IMG/VR virus record: IMGVR_UViG_3300025132_000007 | Coordinates: 1-47,023 of that record | Strand: one strand, 5' to 3' | DNA length: 47,023 nucleotides | Source: a virus | Program-made: the position numbers and the translations under genes | Part shown: one piece after another, positions 29,901 to 35,693 of the stretch | Layout of the letters: the number at the start of each line of letters is the position of its first letter | Numbering within the stretch: the first letter of the stretch is position 1 | Notes under the pieces: model-generated | What the model was told of the DNA's origin: nothing | Databases searched by the model: none | The model's input: only the letters and a program-made list of their open reading frames with translations

Positions 29901-29984
29901 GGGTTTCCTATACATAGATTAGCACAGAAGATGAAAAAATCACGTAAAGAAACAGAAGAAGAATTAACTGAGGTAGAAATCTAA
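20997..29984 (+). CDS. Giant virion protein with putative two-barrel RNA polymerase core (2995 aa)
   Basis: Almost 9 kb, the largest gene here. Residues ~80-265 hold several Gly/Ala-rich hydrophobic stretches, and ~2605-2625 (SLISLLSHPKTAVGNLLGGN) and ~2849-2870 are further membrane-like segments of the kind found in phage ejection/polyvalent proteins. In between are two segments with double-psi beta-barrel RNA polymerase signatures. The first is D854-G-Y-G857, followed by K896-GG and a second conserved-looking Lys, K924 (SAAKVMPKG). The second is R1232-VP followed by DGM-D1275-V-D1277-G-D1279, the DxDGD metal-binding motif of RNA polymerases. The two segments are about 350 residues apart, in the order seen in single-chain two-barrel enzymes. 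A TADS-containing helix follows at about 1425-1430. If right, this is a virion RNA polymerase injected to transcribe early genes. No SD site at the ATG. Confidence 0.7.
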   Translation: MNPYELQRYISVYNQNPYIFGDDFVDEIEKSSKEFDIPFQRNIQAEGTKQDNLVNQFLSGVSSGFTTLGWAEEPTSSAGQIAHSMGHLIGFAPAILSGPLGFAAKRTGVKALGTTAKFLNRKSVPFYLAEKINKPIYKGLGKAGVNVDEYLKKGNVMADIATSAQELGVASAISSVWGGTDEVMDSYVHGAIFGGAFGSIGNFVNMGKMMNSANPAVRKGAEDFIWNKVVRAGLGSAVQGGMATAQGAPTSVQLYEYLLGGFFGYKHPNAKVKSGRQYIDSFYNKENHLYGDKLFGKEREMVYTEEFNNLDPVAKEYVTNHFQKSIGERFKYYNPQLELFKEDDASVASVLMKAEYLNHFKEENFAKRRNELLEERKKDKLSEEEETLAKIRTLDDIDAEHQRLQIGNIAAEITDKVNGSKSKMSKESDTIYNKLTKEQREEIKKGNVNVVYEVISGSKDRTMDLKEARDILNLDRPTSDQLEIDAPVHIRNMLTEIESNLKVEKPQLDILNDIIGIYNESRKNRESFKEFFSQIEVSYPEYVATNKTKRELKSFFNRVSEEVLHNQITYDPIGNKIISIRTHDLNGKRVADNKPPASDEIYLKNKDVEEPSKTTKKRSQKTLPPDYQTQELKTIKWGDKILNLYDKVYNSVTKKFVRAMDRKKWWGLTQKTDEINEYYKIPKKDKGVERKFPYHPKAIESKNVGGKRTWTVNLTEFEKMVADLMNIDPRTREFIQADFREWNKEYGVGNKASTQALKKAYDIYQKALLSNYLYEPFAQFKNAQDRVKRETLIAATGVSQKIIDKYPNFEMVIVDDIPSGQHKTNSKGVEHEFFYTTKDGKTLSKKRLYESEIDGYGVLPMELYNEILNANGFDLSTSRIKPTIAAWVNGELFLFKGGFHPSKPEYDVALKKPNRAIVMLSAAKVMPKGTQIYHGLASKNADGSAKYEFKKRGTNKTVKNPRSIKIKMEDLRIDYGVREDSHSIETQTIKKQFHVLLNSLQVSKGGFDALMNTAFAPNIEGKTEANRVVRSLSENPENPIPNNFRIKDIGDKEFVYLVNNPGHPLFRKLLMDMINKTKFREVSDSFGEEASLIELNDYVNRLQKWATYSEFNPIVTMIEPELYQDMVLRYRKNKYLYPEWEFSGAMWGAGVDPVTKIKHGAIKKGTFKLGEDADIPVSWGNNETLQSLWKKYQSNLKRLKDPKLKKDKKKLEALKTQTETIKDDLLDIAVMRVPSPAVSGTRMLIFDGFVKNNGKNKDYGAYLNPEDHYYLDGMDVDGDKVFIYQGLPKKFRDTIRKNKDELSIDINGKKATWENKAPDLNKDFGTREAPDFMKSRISQYLPFSLRKSGIAAYDGKQGMGSVVNAKTILNFMTADIIEQGGKVTLDLISSKGKKYGTVTLVTDEATLKGVKGLRRMAVEASSRTADSSEYWEMMDALEMRDVLLKSAFKIIHAKNLKGKKIDFKYNDINNTQYGDLADVNSKLYGRDWRNNKAWSIEEVQRSVENASSKEYKMNSILWLANKMAGSSIDIRYIKGNKRWRDHIKTYNEVWKSPEIRQYFARKKFKITPLYLETDYVELEKRVLKLIDSEESKMRPIDSISGDNLRAMGLRGDKNLDPRYQKLFDQAWKDGVIKPHEPLKEAKLLINDAMDLYSGIVLGKKGSEIRDLIIENGGTEKQALDFLGKLAEFAVIPKVQYRNRSKGLKKSHDPMKFATDDVDKGIAEIQRKISKEAKALNIDRQKALDYFHFYMLGSIYPQPYTSQHSLKLHRDSIVKERKKPLKDRDTDYIRWAESIDQNWNKYYNKTSFTRFPLESKQVPERVKKEFMSGFGRMWDVIQSDQPLNKINEFSGEALYPETVKSNQSGTRTRKQIETKAVLERFFDNIFKGKKIEDLPKDVIPKDIPKVLKDLMTDLKSMPEPFSVRIEELFAGYTLEAFGKSKKVSNATWDDIRNFQRFIRRTKVSASNSPKVKKLYYYLFPERVGEKQLQYDASQVYKRTVPYEVKPGEIAFIDIRLPFSTMQYLSESFNQIYNFENIDKEYNQEYTQRFYGWRDQILGMENGTTEFSQLHRAAIAKMLAERESVGKQGSKASKRARREFYSELWEENRPFYESLKDKVYKITEGGKLVEKTGAEVMEWITTKHRDFFNGFYQKWIRALDREGNSIWDRIDSENKYGIIDELVEFNGAGRMNLEKIRKKLLQPASFGKGSVIERLINNSSLSVDLLNRIQYEIILENRVIEKGYKTDSVEAKKFRERVRKPLLSNGEYNPQSYTSVGYVEEFYWPQMDHMATKQSRKRVKKYINEQIGILRREAGRYADDLLNGNVESTDKYRIKKQFITQNKQSAEELTAGRLTKEEFVNRFVILQEYGFERSFNSSTLEDGGAGEIAYKWLSSKKNSRDSLKDIGFNDRPGSGRERGESPMPAFSLEFDVVENYSSQWITSFYRNLTALVSHDAINRFSQKNVLYKKEDREDWEIMMKLYARDVMGNASVFGPDVIGLNKDKLELTKKYIANTEKILEKEEISSEHRKHYEDAKETLKKDKRLKKLRGTAYFWLSDQQWGKLLNKLVSNRVGEKLFPDIPKSPDARQRYLMDAVKKIGTFEAKWSLISLLSHPKTAVGNLLGGNVNTISNNGLRHFLRTKDKAFLFNVFKGGKLKDGTEITQDNVTTWLNRFAEESGALESFIVSEASLERGFRGKKVKNFLSEFVEAVRADWSMPDQSLYDIAKNHGINKAFVDGGAWFMRKSERSLRRDSFLSHYLANYEILKDIVPNLKYDNPYLVRMATEGVKATQFLYHSSARPAFSRTSTGKILTRFMPFAWNSIRFRRLAFQRAATYGFDMNTLPGRRLQRILTLDMLTFALANIFTSSIFDSALPPPMSYLQDTADWVFGDEKMRERAFFNQWPHPALAPLSTITGPSLRLVLAPTKALINNDWEPFLNYQAWTLAPFGRFARSLYRTADVPEMWVEELTGFPIHRLAQKMKKSRKETEEELTEVEI

Positions 29985-31549
29985 TGAATGCAAAAGAAAG
30001 ACAATTTTATAATGAATTCTTTAAAACCATAGGTATTGACCCCAGTTCTTTTAAAACACCAACTGCAAAACAAAGTCCATATTTTGACGCTCAAGGTAAA
30101 AGAATTCCACAAAAAAGAATTAATCAATATGAAATAGTTTACGATAGTAAAGGTAAAGAACTCCCAAATCCACAAGGAAGAGGATTAATTGATTTAATGC
30201 CAGCTAACCCTAGAGATTTAATAGCTGAAACAGTAGGTGCAAGTATAGGTGAAGCAGTAAATAATCCTGAAGTAGGCGCTGTAGGTGGACTTCTTGCGAG
30301 TATACTAACTGGCAAACCAAAATCAAAACAACAAGTTAGTAATTTTTATATTTCAAATCCTTACCAATATAAAAACTACCCTGTAGCGGTTAAAGATAGA
30401 GCAGTTGCTAAAAACATGGATTCTCGAGTAGGTAAAATTCCATTAGAAGGATTACCAAGGCTTAACCAATCAACTAGTTTAATAAGAGGTTTAGATGCTG
30501 ATGAGGTTGATTGGATTTTATCTGATAAATATGGAAAAGATGCAGTTCCTATATTTCGTGAAGGGCAATGGAGTAATTTTGGCAATATTAGAGGAAAGGA
30601 AAATATTGAAAATATAACACCATTTGATCAGCCCGTTATGTTTGGGAATATAAAGGCTCAGATGTCAGATGTGGATGTTTATAATGCTGAACATTTTGAT
30701 AAATATGTTACAGCTAGAAATCAAGGAGAAGCTTGGGATCAAGCACAAAAGTATGTAAGAGACAATCCAGAAAGACAATTAAGTGTAGACTTAACTCCGG
30801 GGGGTATGCGTTTTTATGACACCAGCCAAGCGGGTACTATAGATAAAATGGGTGGCGATGTTATTAATAACTATATGAAATATATGGGAGGATTAAATAC
30901 CGATCCCGCATATATGAATTTTGAACTTAGCAGACTTGCAGAAACTGTAAACAATATTTATAGAACTGCTCCAAATAAAATAAAGCAAAATAAGGCACTT
31001 TTAGATTTTGTAACACAAAGACCATACAGAATGGGTAAGGATGGACCTGTATTTCCTCGTGAAAATTGGCGGAAGATAAAAAAGATGGGAGATAATCCTG
31101 TAAGAGACTTAATTGATTGGAATAAAATTACGTCAATGCCTAAATATATTAAGGATGAATTTTCAGAGGGCGGAGGATTAATGAGTGCAATTCGTTTATC
31201 AGCTAAACCATCTAGAATAAGAAAATGGGCACAAAAAAGAAGTGAGTCTCCTTTTACTTCACAATGGATAGGTGATATTGTAGGAAAAGAATCTTTACCA
31301 GCTTTACATCCAAAAACTGCAGTAGCAGATAAGGATAGAATTGTAGATCAGTTAAGATATGTGCAAGGGTTGCAAGATCCTGTAAGAAAAGATTGGGGTG
31401 TAGGTTTTGGAGATAGCAATATACTTGACCCACTTATAAGCTCGTTTGATAATAAAACACAAGAAATGATTAGAAAGAATTTAAAATTAGGATTGTTACC
31501 AGCGATTCCTACTTTAAATCAAGAGTTTAATATAGAGGAAAACAGATAA
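29984..31549 (+). CDS. Virion-associated protein of unknown function (521 aa)
   Basis: Coupled to the giant gene by a TAATG junction. It has a short hydrophobic Gly-rich region at about residues 76-110 (VGASIGEAV..., VGAVGGLLASILTG) and otherwise soluble sequence. The central part (FDQPVMFGNIKAQMSDVDVY, then QLSVDLTPGGMRFYDTS) looks like a folded enzyme-like or binding domain, but I cannot name it. Likely ejected with, or a partner of, the giant protein, judged only by position and similar composition. Confidence 0.6.
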   Translation: MNAKERQFYNEFFKTIGIDPSSFKTPTAKQSPYFDAQGKRIPQKRINQYEIVYDSKGKELPNPQGRGLIDLMPANPRDLIAETVGASIGEAVNNPEVGAVGGLLASILTGKPKSKQQVSNFYISNPYQYKNYPVAVKDRAVAKNMDSRVGKIPLEGLPRLNQSTSLIRGLDADEVDWILSDKYGKDAVPIFREGQWSNFGNIRGKENIENITPFDQPVMFGNIKAQMSDVDVYNAEHFDKYVTARNQGEAWDQAQKYVRDNPERQLSVDLTPGGMRFYDTSQAGTIDKMGGDVINNYMKYMGGLNTDPAYMNFELSRLAETVNNIYRTAPNKIKQNKALLDFVTQRPYRMGKDGPVFPRENWRKIKKMGDNPVRDLIDWNKITSMPKYIKDEFSEGGGLMSAIRLSAKPSRIRKWAQKRSESPFTSQWIGDIVGKESLPALHPKTAVADKDRIVDQLRYVQGLQDPVRKDWGVGFGDSNILDPLISSFDNKTQEMIRKNLKLGLLPAIPTLNQEFNIEENR

Positions 31550-31644
31550 TGCCATACGGAAAAGGTACTTATGGAACAAAGCGAGGCAGACCTTCAAAAA
31601 AGAAATCTAAGTCACGTAAAAAGAGTAATAAAAAGAAGAAATAA
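31549..31644 (+). CDS. Small basic AT-hook-like protein (31 aa)
   Basis: Starts at a TAATG junction with the preceding gene. The product begins MPYGKGTYGTKRGRPSKKK and ends in a Lys/Ser tail. GRP flanked by basic residues is the AT-hook minor-groove-binding signature, and similar tiny MPYGKGTYG... proteins recur in marine phage genomes. Probably a DNA-binding virion or condensation peptide. Last gene of the rightward operon. Confidence 0.7.
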   Translation: MPYGKGTYGTKRGRPSKKKSKSRKKSNKKKK

Positions 31645-31652
31645 CTCCTATG

Positions 31653-31923
31653 TTGCCAATATGTTGCCAATCTTAGGATAAATAATTTGTAAAAATCAGC
31701 TGATAATCTATAATTTTATATATGGGGTTTGTGAAATTTCCTCTTAAGGTTATAGAATTGCGAGAGTAGCTCAGCTGGTAGAGCATCACGTTGCCAACGT
31801 GAGGGTCGCGAGTTCGAATCTCGTCTCTCGCTCATCTGTAACTGTACATAATACTGAACTTATAGAAATCACACTTTCCCCGTACCAGTAGATAAATTTT
31901 ACTGGTTGCCAAATAATTGCCAA
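31653..31923. other. Putative attP: paired arm-type sites flanking a tRNA core
   Basis: TTGCCAA occurs five times in 271 bases, all in the same orientation: 31653 and 31664 (11 bp apart), 31791 (the tRNA anticodon loop), and 31906 and 31917 (11 bp apart). Two pairs spaced one helical turn, about 120 bp on either side of a tRNA, have the layout of integrase arm-type sites around a core. A 7-bp inverted repeat (ACCAGTA / TACTGGT, 31884-31906) abuts the right pair and could bind an accessory factor. The crossover point cannot be fixed without host sequence. Confidence 0.65.
31760..31832 (+). tRNA. tRNA-Gly, anticodon GCC
   Basis: A complete cloverleaf can be drawn: acceptor GCGAGAG/CTCTCGC, D-stem GCTC/GAGC, anticodon stem TCACG/CGTGA with loop TTGCCAA (GCC), T-stem GCGAG/CTCGT (one G-U) with loop TTCGAAT, and discriminator T. 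The CCA end is not encoded. It lies 105 bases before the integrase start. It may be both a working tRNA and the attachment core, so that integration rebuilds the host gene. Confidence 0.95.
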
Positions 31924-31937
31924 AAAAGGGGGTAAAA

Positions 31938-32825
31938 GTGCTAAAACCTAACCTATATAGGAATGATAATGGCTTTATATACTATCGTAAAATGATAGAT
32001 AGAAAGCGAGTATCACTTCCAACTCATACCAAAGAAGAAAAAGTAGCTAACAAGTTACATAAGGCTTTAGAGTTTCAAGCTTTAAACAATCTTTATAATC
32101 CTACTGAGAAAATAGCATACTATACTTTTAGGGAGCTGGTAGAAGAATATTTAGCTCATTCGCATGAATGGACTAAAAACAGTAGAAAAATGACAGAAGG
32201 TGCTTTAAGACATTTTTTAAACAAAGGTGTACCTGAAAACAAGAACGCTGCAATCATCGTAAAGGGTAGAGTGAACAGTTGTATTAACTGGGGTGCTAAA
32301 CAAAACATACGAACTAATGTAGTTAAGTTTCAGAAAATAGGATCATCTATACCTAGAACCCGTGTTTTTAATGATGCTGAAATGAAACTAATTCTAAACG
32401 AAACAACACACGATGATTTTAGAAAGTTTATTCACTTTGCTTATTACACAGGTGCAAGACGTTCTGAATTAGAAAATCTTCAATCTTGGGATTTTCAGCC
32501 TTTATATTTTAAAGTAGATGGTAAATCAGGTAGAAGGTTGGTTCGTTTAAACAAACAAGCTAGAATGATTTTATCTGAAAAAGAGGGGATGTGGGAGTAT
32601 AGCGGTGAGTATATGTCTAAGAAGTTTAAAAAGAATCTGCGTAGACTGGAGATTAAGGATGGTAGGTTTCACGATTTAAGAAGAACTTTTGGATACAATC
32701 TAATTGTAAAGAATGACATCCCTATATATAAGGTAAGTAAATTATTGGGACATAGTAGCGTACTTACTACGGAACGTCACTATGCCCCTTTACTTGCAAC
32801 TGATGTTGAGGATTTTATTTTGTAA
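31938..32825 (+). CDS. int: Tyrosine integrase (295 aa)
   Basis: Site-specific recombinase for integration and excision. Numbered from the GTG at 31938, catalytic residues are R174 (TGARRSEL), H245 and R248 (HDLRRTF), H272 (LGHSS) and the nucleophile Y282 (TTERHYAPL). The N-terminal ~45 residues (YRNDNGFIYYRKMIDRKRVSL) resemble the three-stranded arm-binding domain of lambda-type integrases, in keeping with paired arm sites in attP. I chose GTG because AAGGGGG is five bases upstream; the frame is open to a TTG at 31917 inside an arm-type repeat. Bound integrase would cover its own ribosome-binding region. Ends one base before the convergent leftward gene. Confidence 0.93.
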   Translation: MLKPNLYRNDNGFIYYRKMIDRKRVSLPTHTKEEKVANKLHKALEFQALNNLYNPTEKIAYYTFRELVEEYLAHSHEWTKNSRKMTEGALRHFLNKGVPENKNAAIIVKGRVNSCINWGAKQNIRTNVVKFQKIGSSIPRTRVFNDAEMKLILNETTHDDFRKFIHFAYYTGARRSELENLQSWDFQPLYFKVDGKSGRRLVRLNKQARMILSEKEGMWEYSGEYMSKKFKKNLRRLEIKDGRFHDLRRTFGYNLIVKNDIPIYKVSKLLGHSSVLTTERHYAPLLATDVEDFIL

Positions 32826-32826
32826 T

Positions 32827-33042
32827 CTAATCCTCTCTTTGTTTTACTAAATCGTCTACTTCATTTCTTATTTCGTTTTCTGATAACTCTCTCGGATCAT
32901 TATCTATGAAATGATTATACAATTCTTGTTTTTCTAGCATATGCTCATCATTGTAGATTATTGGTCCAAAACATATGTCTGCTGTATTACAGAAAAACCC
33001 TATTATTTCTCTTTCTTTATCTTTTATTATTTCCCAACCCAT
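32827..33042 (-). CDS. Small protein, last gene of leftward operon (71 aa)
   Basis: Convergent with the integrase, one base apart, with no terminator between them. An acidic protein with a C-terminal charged helix (LSENEIRNEVDDLVKQRED). No family recognised. Shares a base with the upstream gene's stop (TAATG), so it is translationally coupled. Confidence 0.6.
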   Translation of the reverse strand: MGWEIIKDKEREIIGFFCNTADICFGPIIYNDEHMLEKQELYNHFIDNDPRELSENEIRNEVDDLVKQRED

Positions 33043-33413
33043 TACTTAACTCCTTTTTCTAATTGCTCTTCTGTTGGATAATCAAGTGTACCTTCTCGTA
33101 CCACTTTTATTTTATACTTTTCGCCAAACCCTTTCATATCTAACAAACCATTTTCAATTGCAAATTCAATTAAATTATCATTTTCAAATTTAAACACATC
33201 ACTAAGAAATACAGGCGAATATTCATATAACCAATCTTCATAATGATCAACTAAATCAGTAGTCTTTACTTGAAACATACTATGTTTATAAATATCTTCA
33301 AGAATGTGTTCTTTGATTAAAGTATCTTTCATAAATGGAGGATGTTTTTCAATGCACCATTGAATAAATTTCTTTTCTTCAATATACAGTATAATTCTTT
33401 TATTTTTTGTCAT
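33042..33413 (-). CDS. Unknown protein (123 aa)
   Basis: Good SD (AAGGAG). A mixed alpha/beta, Phe/Tyr-rich acidic sequence with no motif I can assign. In the distal part of the leftward operon, where accessory genes usually lie. Confidence 0.6.
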   Translation of the reverse strand: MTKNKRIILYIEEKKFIQWCIEKHPPFMKDTLIKEHILEDIYKHSMFQVKTTDLVDHYEDWLYEYSPVFLSDVFKFENDNLIEFAIENGLLDMKGFGEKYKIKVVREGTLDYPTEEQLEKGVK

Positions 33414-33415
33414 TA

Positions 33416-33691
33416 CTACTCCTTTGTGTTAATTAACATATTACGCAATCTCAAGTCACAAGTTCTTGGATCACTATTATCAAATACTCTGTCTTCAATT
33501 GGTACAAAGTCATCTTGAAATCTTATCTGACTTAGCAGTTCAGAAGAAACTACATCTGACCTATCATACAAATTGAACCATTTATGTTTACATCCTTGGT
33601 CTAAACCAATATCAGTATATACGTGATTTTTCTTTTTTGATTCATTTGAAACAGATTGATGATACCAATTCGATTTAACATTCGGGATCAT
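33416..33691 (-). CDS. Unknown protein (91 aa)
   Basis: Start set at the ATG at 33691, preceded by AAGGA, which gives a 17-base overlap with the upstream gene; an ATG 48 bases further up lacks an SD. The sequence contains DIGLDQGCKHKWFNLYDRSDVV and a C-terminal DPRTCDLRLRNMLI. The Cys and His residues are too few for a clear zinc site. No family recognised. Confidence 0.5.
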   Translation of the reverse strand: MIPNVKSNWYHQSVSNESKKKNHVYTDIGLDQGCKHKWFNLYDRSDVVSSELLSQIRFQDDFVPIEDRVFDNSDPRTCDLRLRNMLINTKE

Positions 33692-34043
33692 TTTGCAATC
33701 CTTTTGTTTTGTGTCTTGAAACACTATAGCCTCTTTCATCTACTATTAAAGTAACTAATAACAATAGGTACTGAATAGCATCTGAGATTCTTTCTTCAAT
33801 CTTCTCATCAGAGTATTCAGTACCCGTATTAACGTAATTAGTAATAGAATCCATATGTTTTAATAGATAAACCATTATAACTTGTTTGGGATCAATTTCT
33901 AATCTTTTTCCTACGTTTTTAAAATTAGCGTGTACGTCTTTTTCACCTTGGCTAATAGTGTATTCTATTCTTTTTTTAGAAGCCATTTTATGGGAGTCTC
34001 CTAAAAATCCATCAATAGTATCATTATATCTGTCGTTTGTCAT
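33675..34043 (-). CDS. MazG-like/DUF1599-type protein, tentative (122 aa)
   Basis: After a short N-terminus, the segment HANFKNVGKRLEIDPKQVIMVYLLKHMDSITNYV...ISDAIQYLLLLVTLIVDE follows the plan of phage DUF1599/DUF6378-like all-alpha proteins related to MazG nucleotide pyrophosphohydrolases (H..NF, a DV/KH helix, then D...Y..LL). The metal-binding acidic set is not fully evident, so activity is uncertain. TAATG-coupled to the upstream gene. Confidence 0.55.
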   Translation of the reverse strand: MTNDRYNDTIDGFLGDSHKMASKKRIEYTISQGEKDVHANFKNVGKRLEIDPKQVIMVYLLKHMDSITNYVNTGTEYSDEKIEERISDAIQYLLLLVTLIVDERGYSVSRHKTKGLQNDPEC

Positions 34044-34243
34044 TATGCTCTTGCCTCTTTTTCTTCTTTAAGTATAAAGTCAAAATCTTCTTCGATTTCT
34101 TTTGCTTGTTCAGACTCTTTAAGATTGTTTTTATCGTATATCTGTTCTAATAAAAAACGGATTTGTTGTTCTTGATCGTGTTTATTTAATTCGTGAACAA
34201 TTGAATCCATTACTTTATCTATTTGTTTTTGAATAATGCTCAT
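34043..34243 (-). CDS. Small helical acidic protein (66 aa)
   Basis: Almost entirely charged helix (VMDSIVHELNKHDQEQQIRF..., ending FDFILKEEKEARA), probably a coiled-coil adaptor or inhibitor-like protein. No family recognised. In the co-directional leftward run. Confidence 0.55.
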   Translation of the reverse strand: MSIIQKQIDKVMDSIVHELNKHDQEQQIRFLLEQIYDKNNLKESEQAKEIEEDFDFILKEEKEARA

Positions 34244-34252
34244 TTCAAATTC

Positions 34253-34537
34253 CTATTTGCTAGCGATATATGGGGTATTTTCAGTATAAAATAGCTTGCT
34301 AGAGGTCACTTTTTTTACCTTATCACGTGTTAGGTTGCCTAAGGTTCTTTTAGCTTTCTCGAGCGTATTTTTCTTTGAAACGTAAACCCATAATCTTGAG
34401 TTAAGAGACCATAAGACTAGCTTAAAGTCTTTTCTCTGTCTCATTTTTTTATGTATATCGGGGTTGTTAGTTTGATAACGATAATTTTTATCGCCACGAA
34501 TAAATGGATGTTCTCGCCACATAAATGTTCTATCCAT
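34253..34537 (-). CDS. Unknown basic protein (94 aa)
   Basis: Start placed at the ATG at 34537, which overlaps the upstream stop as ATGGATAG; an earlier ATG at 34579 would overlap by 50 bases. Basic, with MRQRKDFKLVLWSLNSRLWVY and a Lys-rich C-terminal third. The DNA of its last codons (34261-34276) is repeated exactly at 45625-45640. No family recognised. Confidence 0.55.
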   Translation of the reverse strand: MDRTFMWREHPFIRGDKNYRYQTNNPDIHKKMRQRKDFKLVLWSLNSRLWVYVSKKNTLEKAKRTLGNLTRDKVKKVTSSKLFYTENTPYIASK

Positions 34538-34838
34538 TGCACACCTCGCATATTCTTTTGTCACAGGGTATGCCGCCAAAGATATGTTTACTTAAATAGT
34601 CCACAACTTTTTTCTTGCGTACATTAAGTTTATAACACCAATATCTATTGCATCCCAAGCAGAGATAAGGCGGATATTCTGTTGGGTTTTTACCTCGCCA
34701 ACTTTCAATCGCCTTATCTTCTGCAACCAGTTTAAGATCAACCCATTCTTCAGCATCTTCACCAAAGTAATAGATTAAATCAAGTATTCGAGCTTTTCTT
34801 TTACCTCTTTCATCGGCAGTTTCCAATCTGGAAGCCAT
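34530..34838 (-). CDS. Putative zinc-binding protein (102 aa)
   Basis: Two cysteine clusters, CLGCNRYWC in the middle and CDKRICEVC at the extreme C-terminus, suggest one or two zinc sites. The N-terminal half is helical and charged. Probably a nucleic-acid-binding or regulatory small protein. Family not recognised. Confidence 0.55.
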   Translation of the reverse strand: MASRLETADERGKRKARILDLIYYFGEDAEEWVDLKLVAEDKAIESWRGKNPTEYPPYLCLGCNRYWCYKLNVRKKKVVDYLSKHIFGGIPCDKRICEVCNG

Positions 34839-34882
34839 CTGTATATCTCCATACTGACTTCCTTACCATCTTCGTTAAATCT

Positions 34883-35038
34883 TTATACTGACAATCTCCG
34901 TTTTAATCTATCATAAAGGGTTAAGGAGAATACTATTAATCCCAACCCTCCAAATAAAACACCTATCCAAACAAGCAATGCAACGCCTAGGACTAACATA
35001 TTTGCAATCCATTCAGCAATTGTCCAAATAGTTAACAT
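34883..35038 (-). CDS. Small membrane protein (51 aa)
   Basis: The ATG overlaps the upstream stop (ATGTTAA). The product begins MLTIWTIAEWIANMLVLGVA and continues hydrophobic to about residue 42, then ends basic (DRLKRRLSV). That is enough for one long or two short TM helices with a positive cytoplasmic tail. It exactly fills a gap between genes. Candidate for superinfection exclusion or antiholin, without direct evidence. Confidence 0.6.
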   Translation of the reverse strand: MLTIWTIAEWIANMLVLGVALLVWIGVLFGGLGLIVFSLTLYDRLKRRLSV

Positions 35039-35271
35039 TTTTCATCACCGTATTTATTAAGTGTTTTAGTAATCATTTCAGATACTTTATTAAGCCCGTA
35101 ATCATCGGGTTCAAAAGACTGAACATTATTTATATCCATCTTTATCATACGTAAAACTTCTTTTAGTTTTTCTATAATATGGTCTGATTTCATAAGATCT
35201 CCAGAAAGTTTAGCTAACTCACCTTCATAATATGATTCATTATTTTGAAAAGCATCTAAAGCGTTACCCAT
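35032..35271 (-). CDS. Unknown helical protein (79 aa)
   Basis: I place the start at the ATG whose overlap with the upstream stop is ATGGGTAA, because several junctions in this operon have the same eight-base form; the ATG at 35286 is an alternative. Helical sequence with EGELAKLSGDLMKSDHIIEKL, ending NKYGDEKC. No family recognised. Confidence 0.5.
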   Translation of the reverse strand: MGNALDAFQNNESYYEGELAKLSGDLMKSDHIIEKLKEVLRMIKMDINNVQSFEPDDYGLNKVSEMITKTLNKYGDEKC

Positions 35272-35455
35272 TTGGGTGTGTTCCATCCCATATTTCGTCT
35301 AATTTATTTTGCATATTGTCTAATTGATCTTGCCTAAGATGTTCTCTGTAGGTATTGACAAATATCCAAATAGCAATCATTAGCATTGTTATCCATTCCA
35401 TACTGTTATTTACAAACATATGGTAAGCATAATTTGTCCAACTTGTATCACTCAT
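35264..35455 (-). CDS. Small one-TM protein (63 aa)
   Basis: The start at 35455 has AGGAG six bases upstream. One TM helix (about residues 21-35, ITMLMIAIWIFVNTY) is followed by a charged coiled tail (REHLRQDQLDNMQNKLDEIW). Together with the 51-aa neighbour it makes a small membrane-protein pair in an otherwise soluble operon. Confidence 0.6.
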   Translation of the reverse strand: MSDTSWTNYAYHMFVNNSMEWITMLMIAIWIFVNTYREHLRQDQLDNMQNKLDEIWDGTHPNG

Positions 35456-35693
35456 TTTCACTCCTATTTGTTGTTGATGATTTAATAGTTTTTGCACCTT
35501 GGATTTGGTTTCTTATGGCTCTTGGTAGCCTTTTCCATTTATTAAAACTTGATTGTCTGTCTTCTAGTTTTTTATATCTGTTATAAGCGGATCCACCTTT
35601 TGCAATTAATCCTCTTTCAAGCATTTCTTTGTACATACCGACTAAACCGCTTGTGTTAATTTGTGTGTGGTGAGAATTAATATATTTAGTCAC
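35448..35693 (-). CDS. Unknown basic protein (81 aa)
   Basis: I choose the GTG at 35693, with AAGGA upstream and the eight-base overlap GTGACTAA with the preceding stop; an ATG at 35729 would overlap 44 bases. Basic protein with YKEMLERGLIAKGGSAYNRY and NKWKRLPRAIRNQIQGAK, plausibly nucleic-acid-binding. No family recognised. Confidence 0.5.
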   Translation of the reverse strand: MTKYINSHHTQINTSGLVGMYKEMLERGLIAKGGSAYNRYKKLEDRQSSFNKWKRLPRAIRNQIQGAKTIKSSTTNRSENE

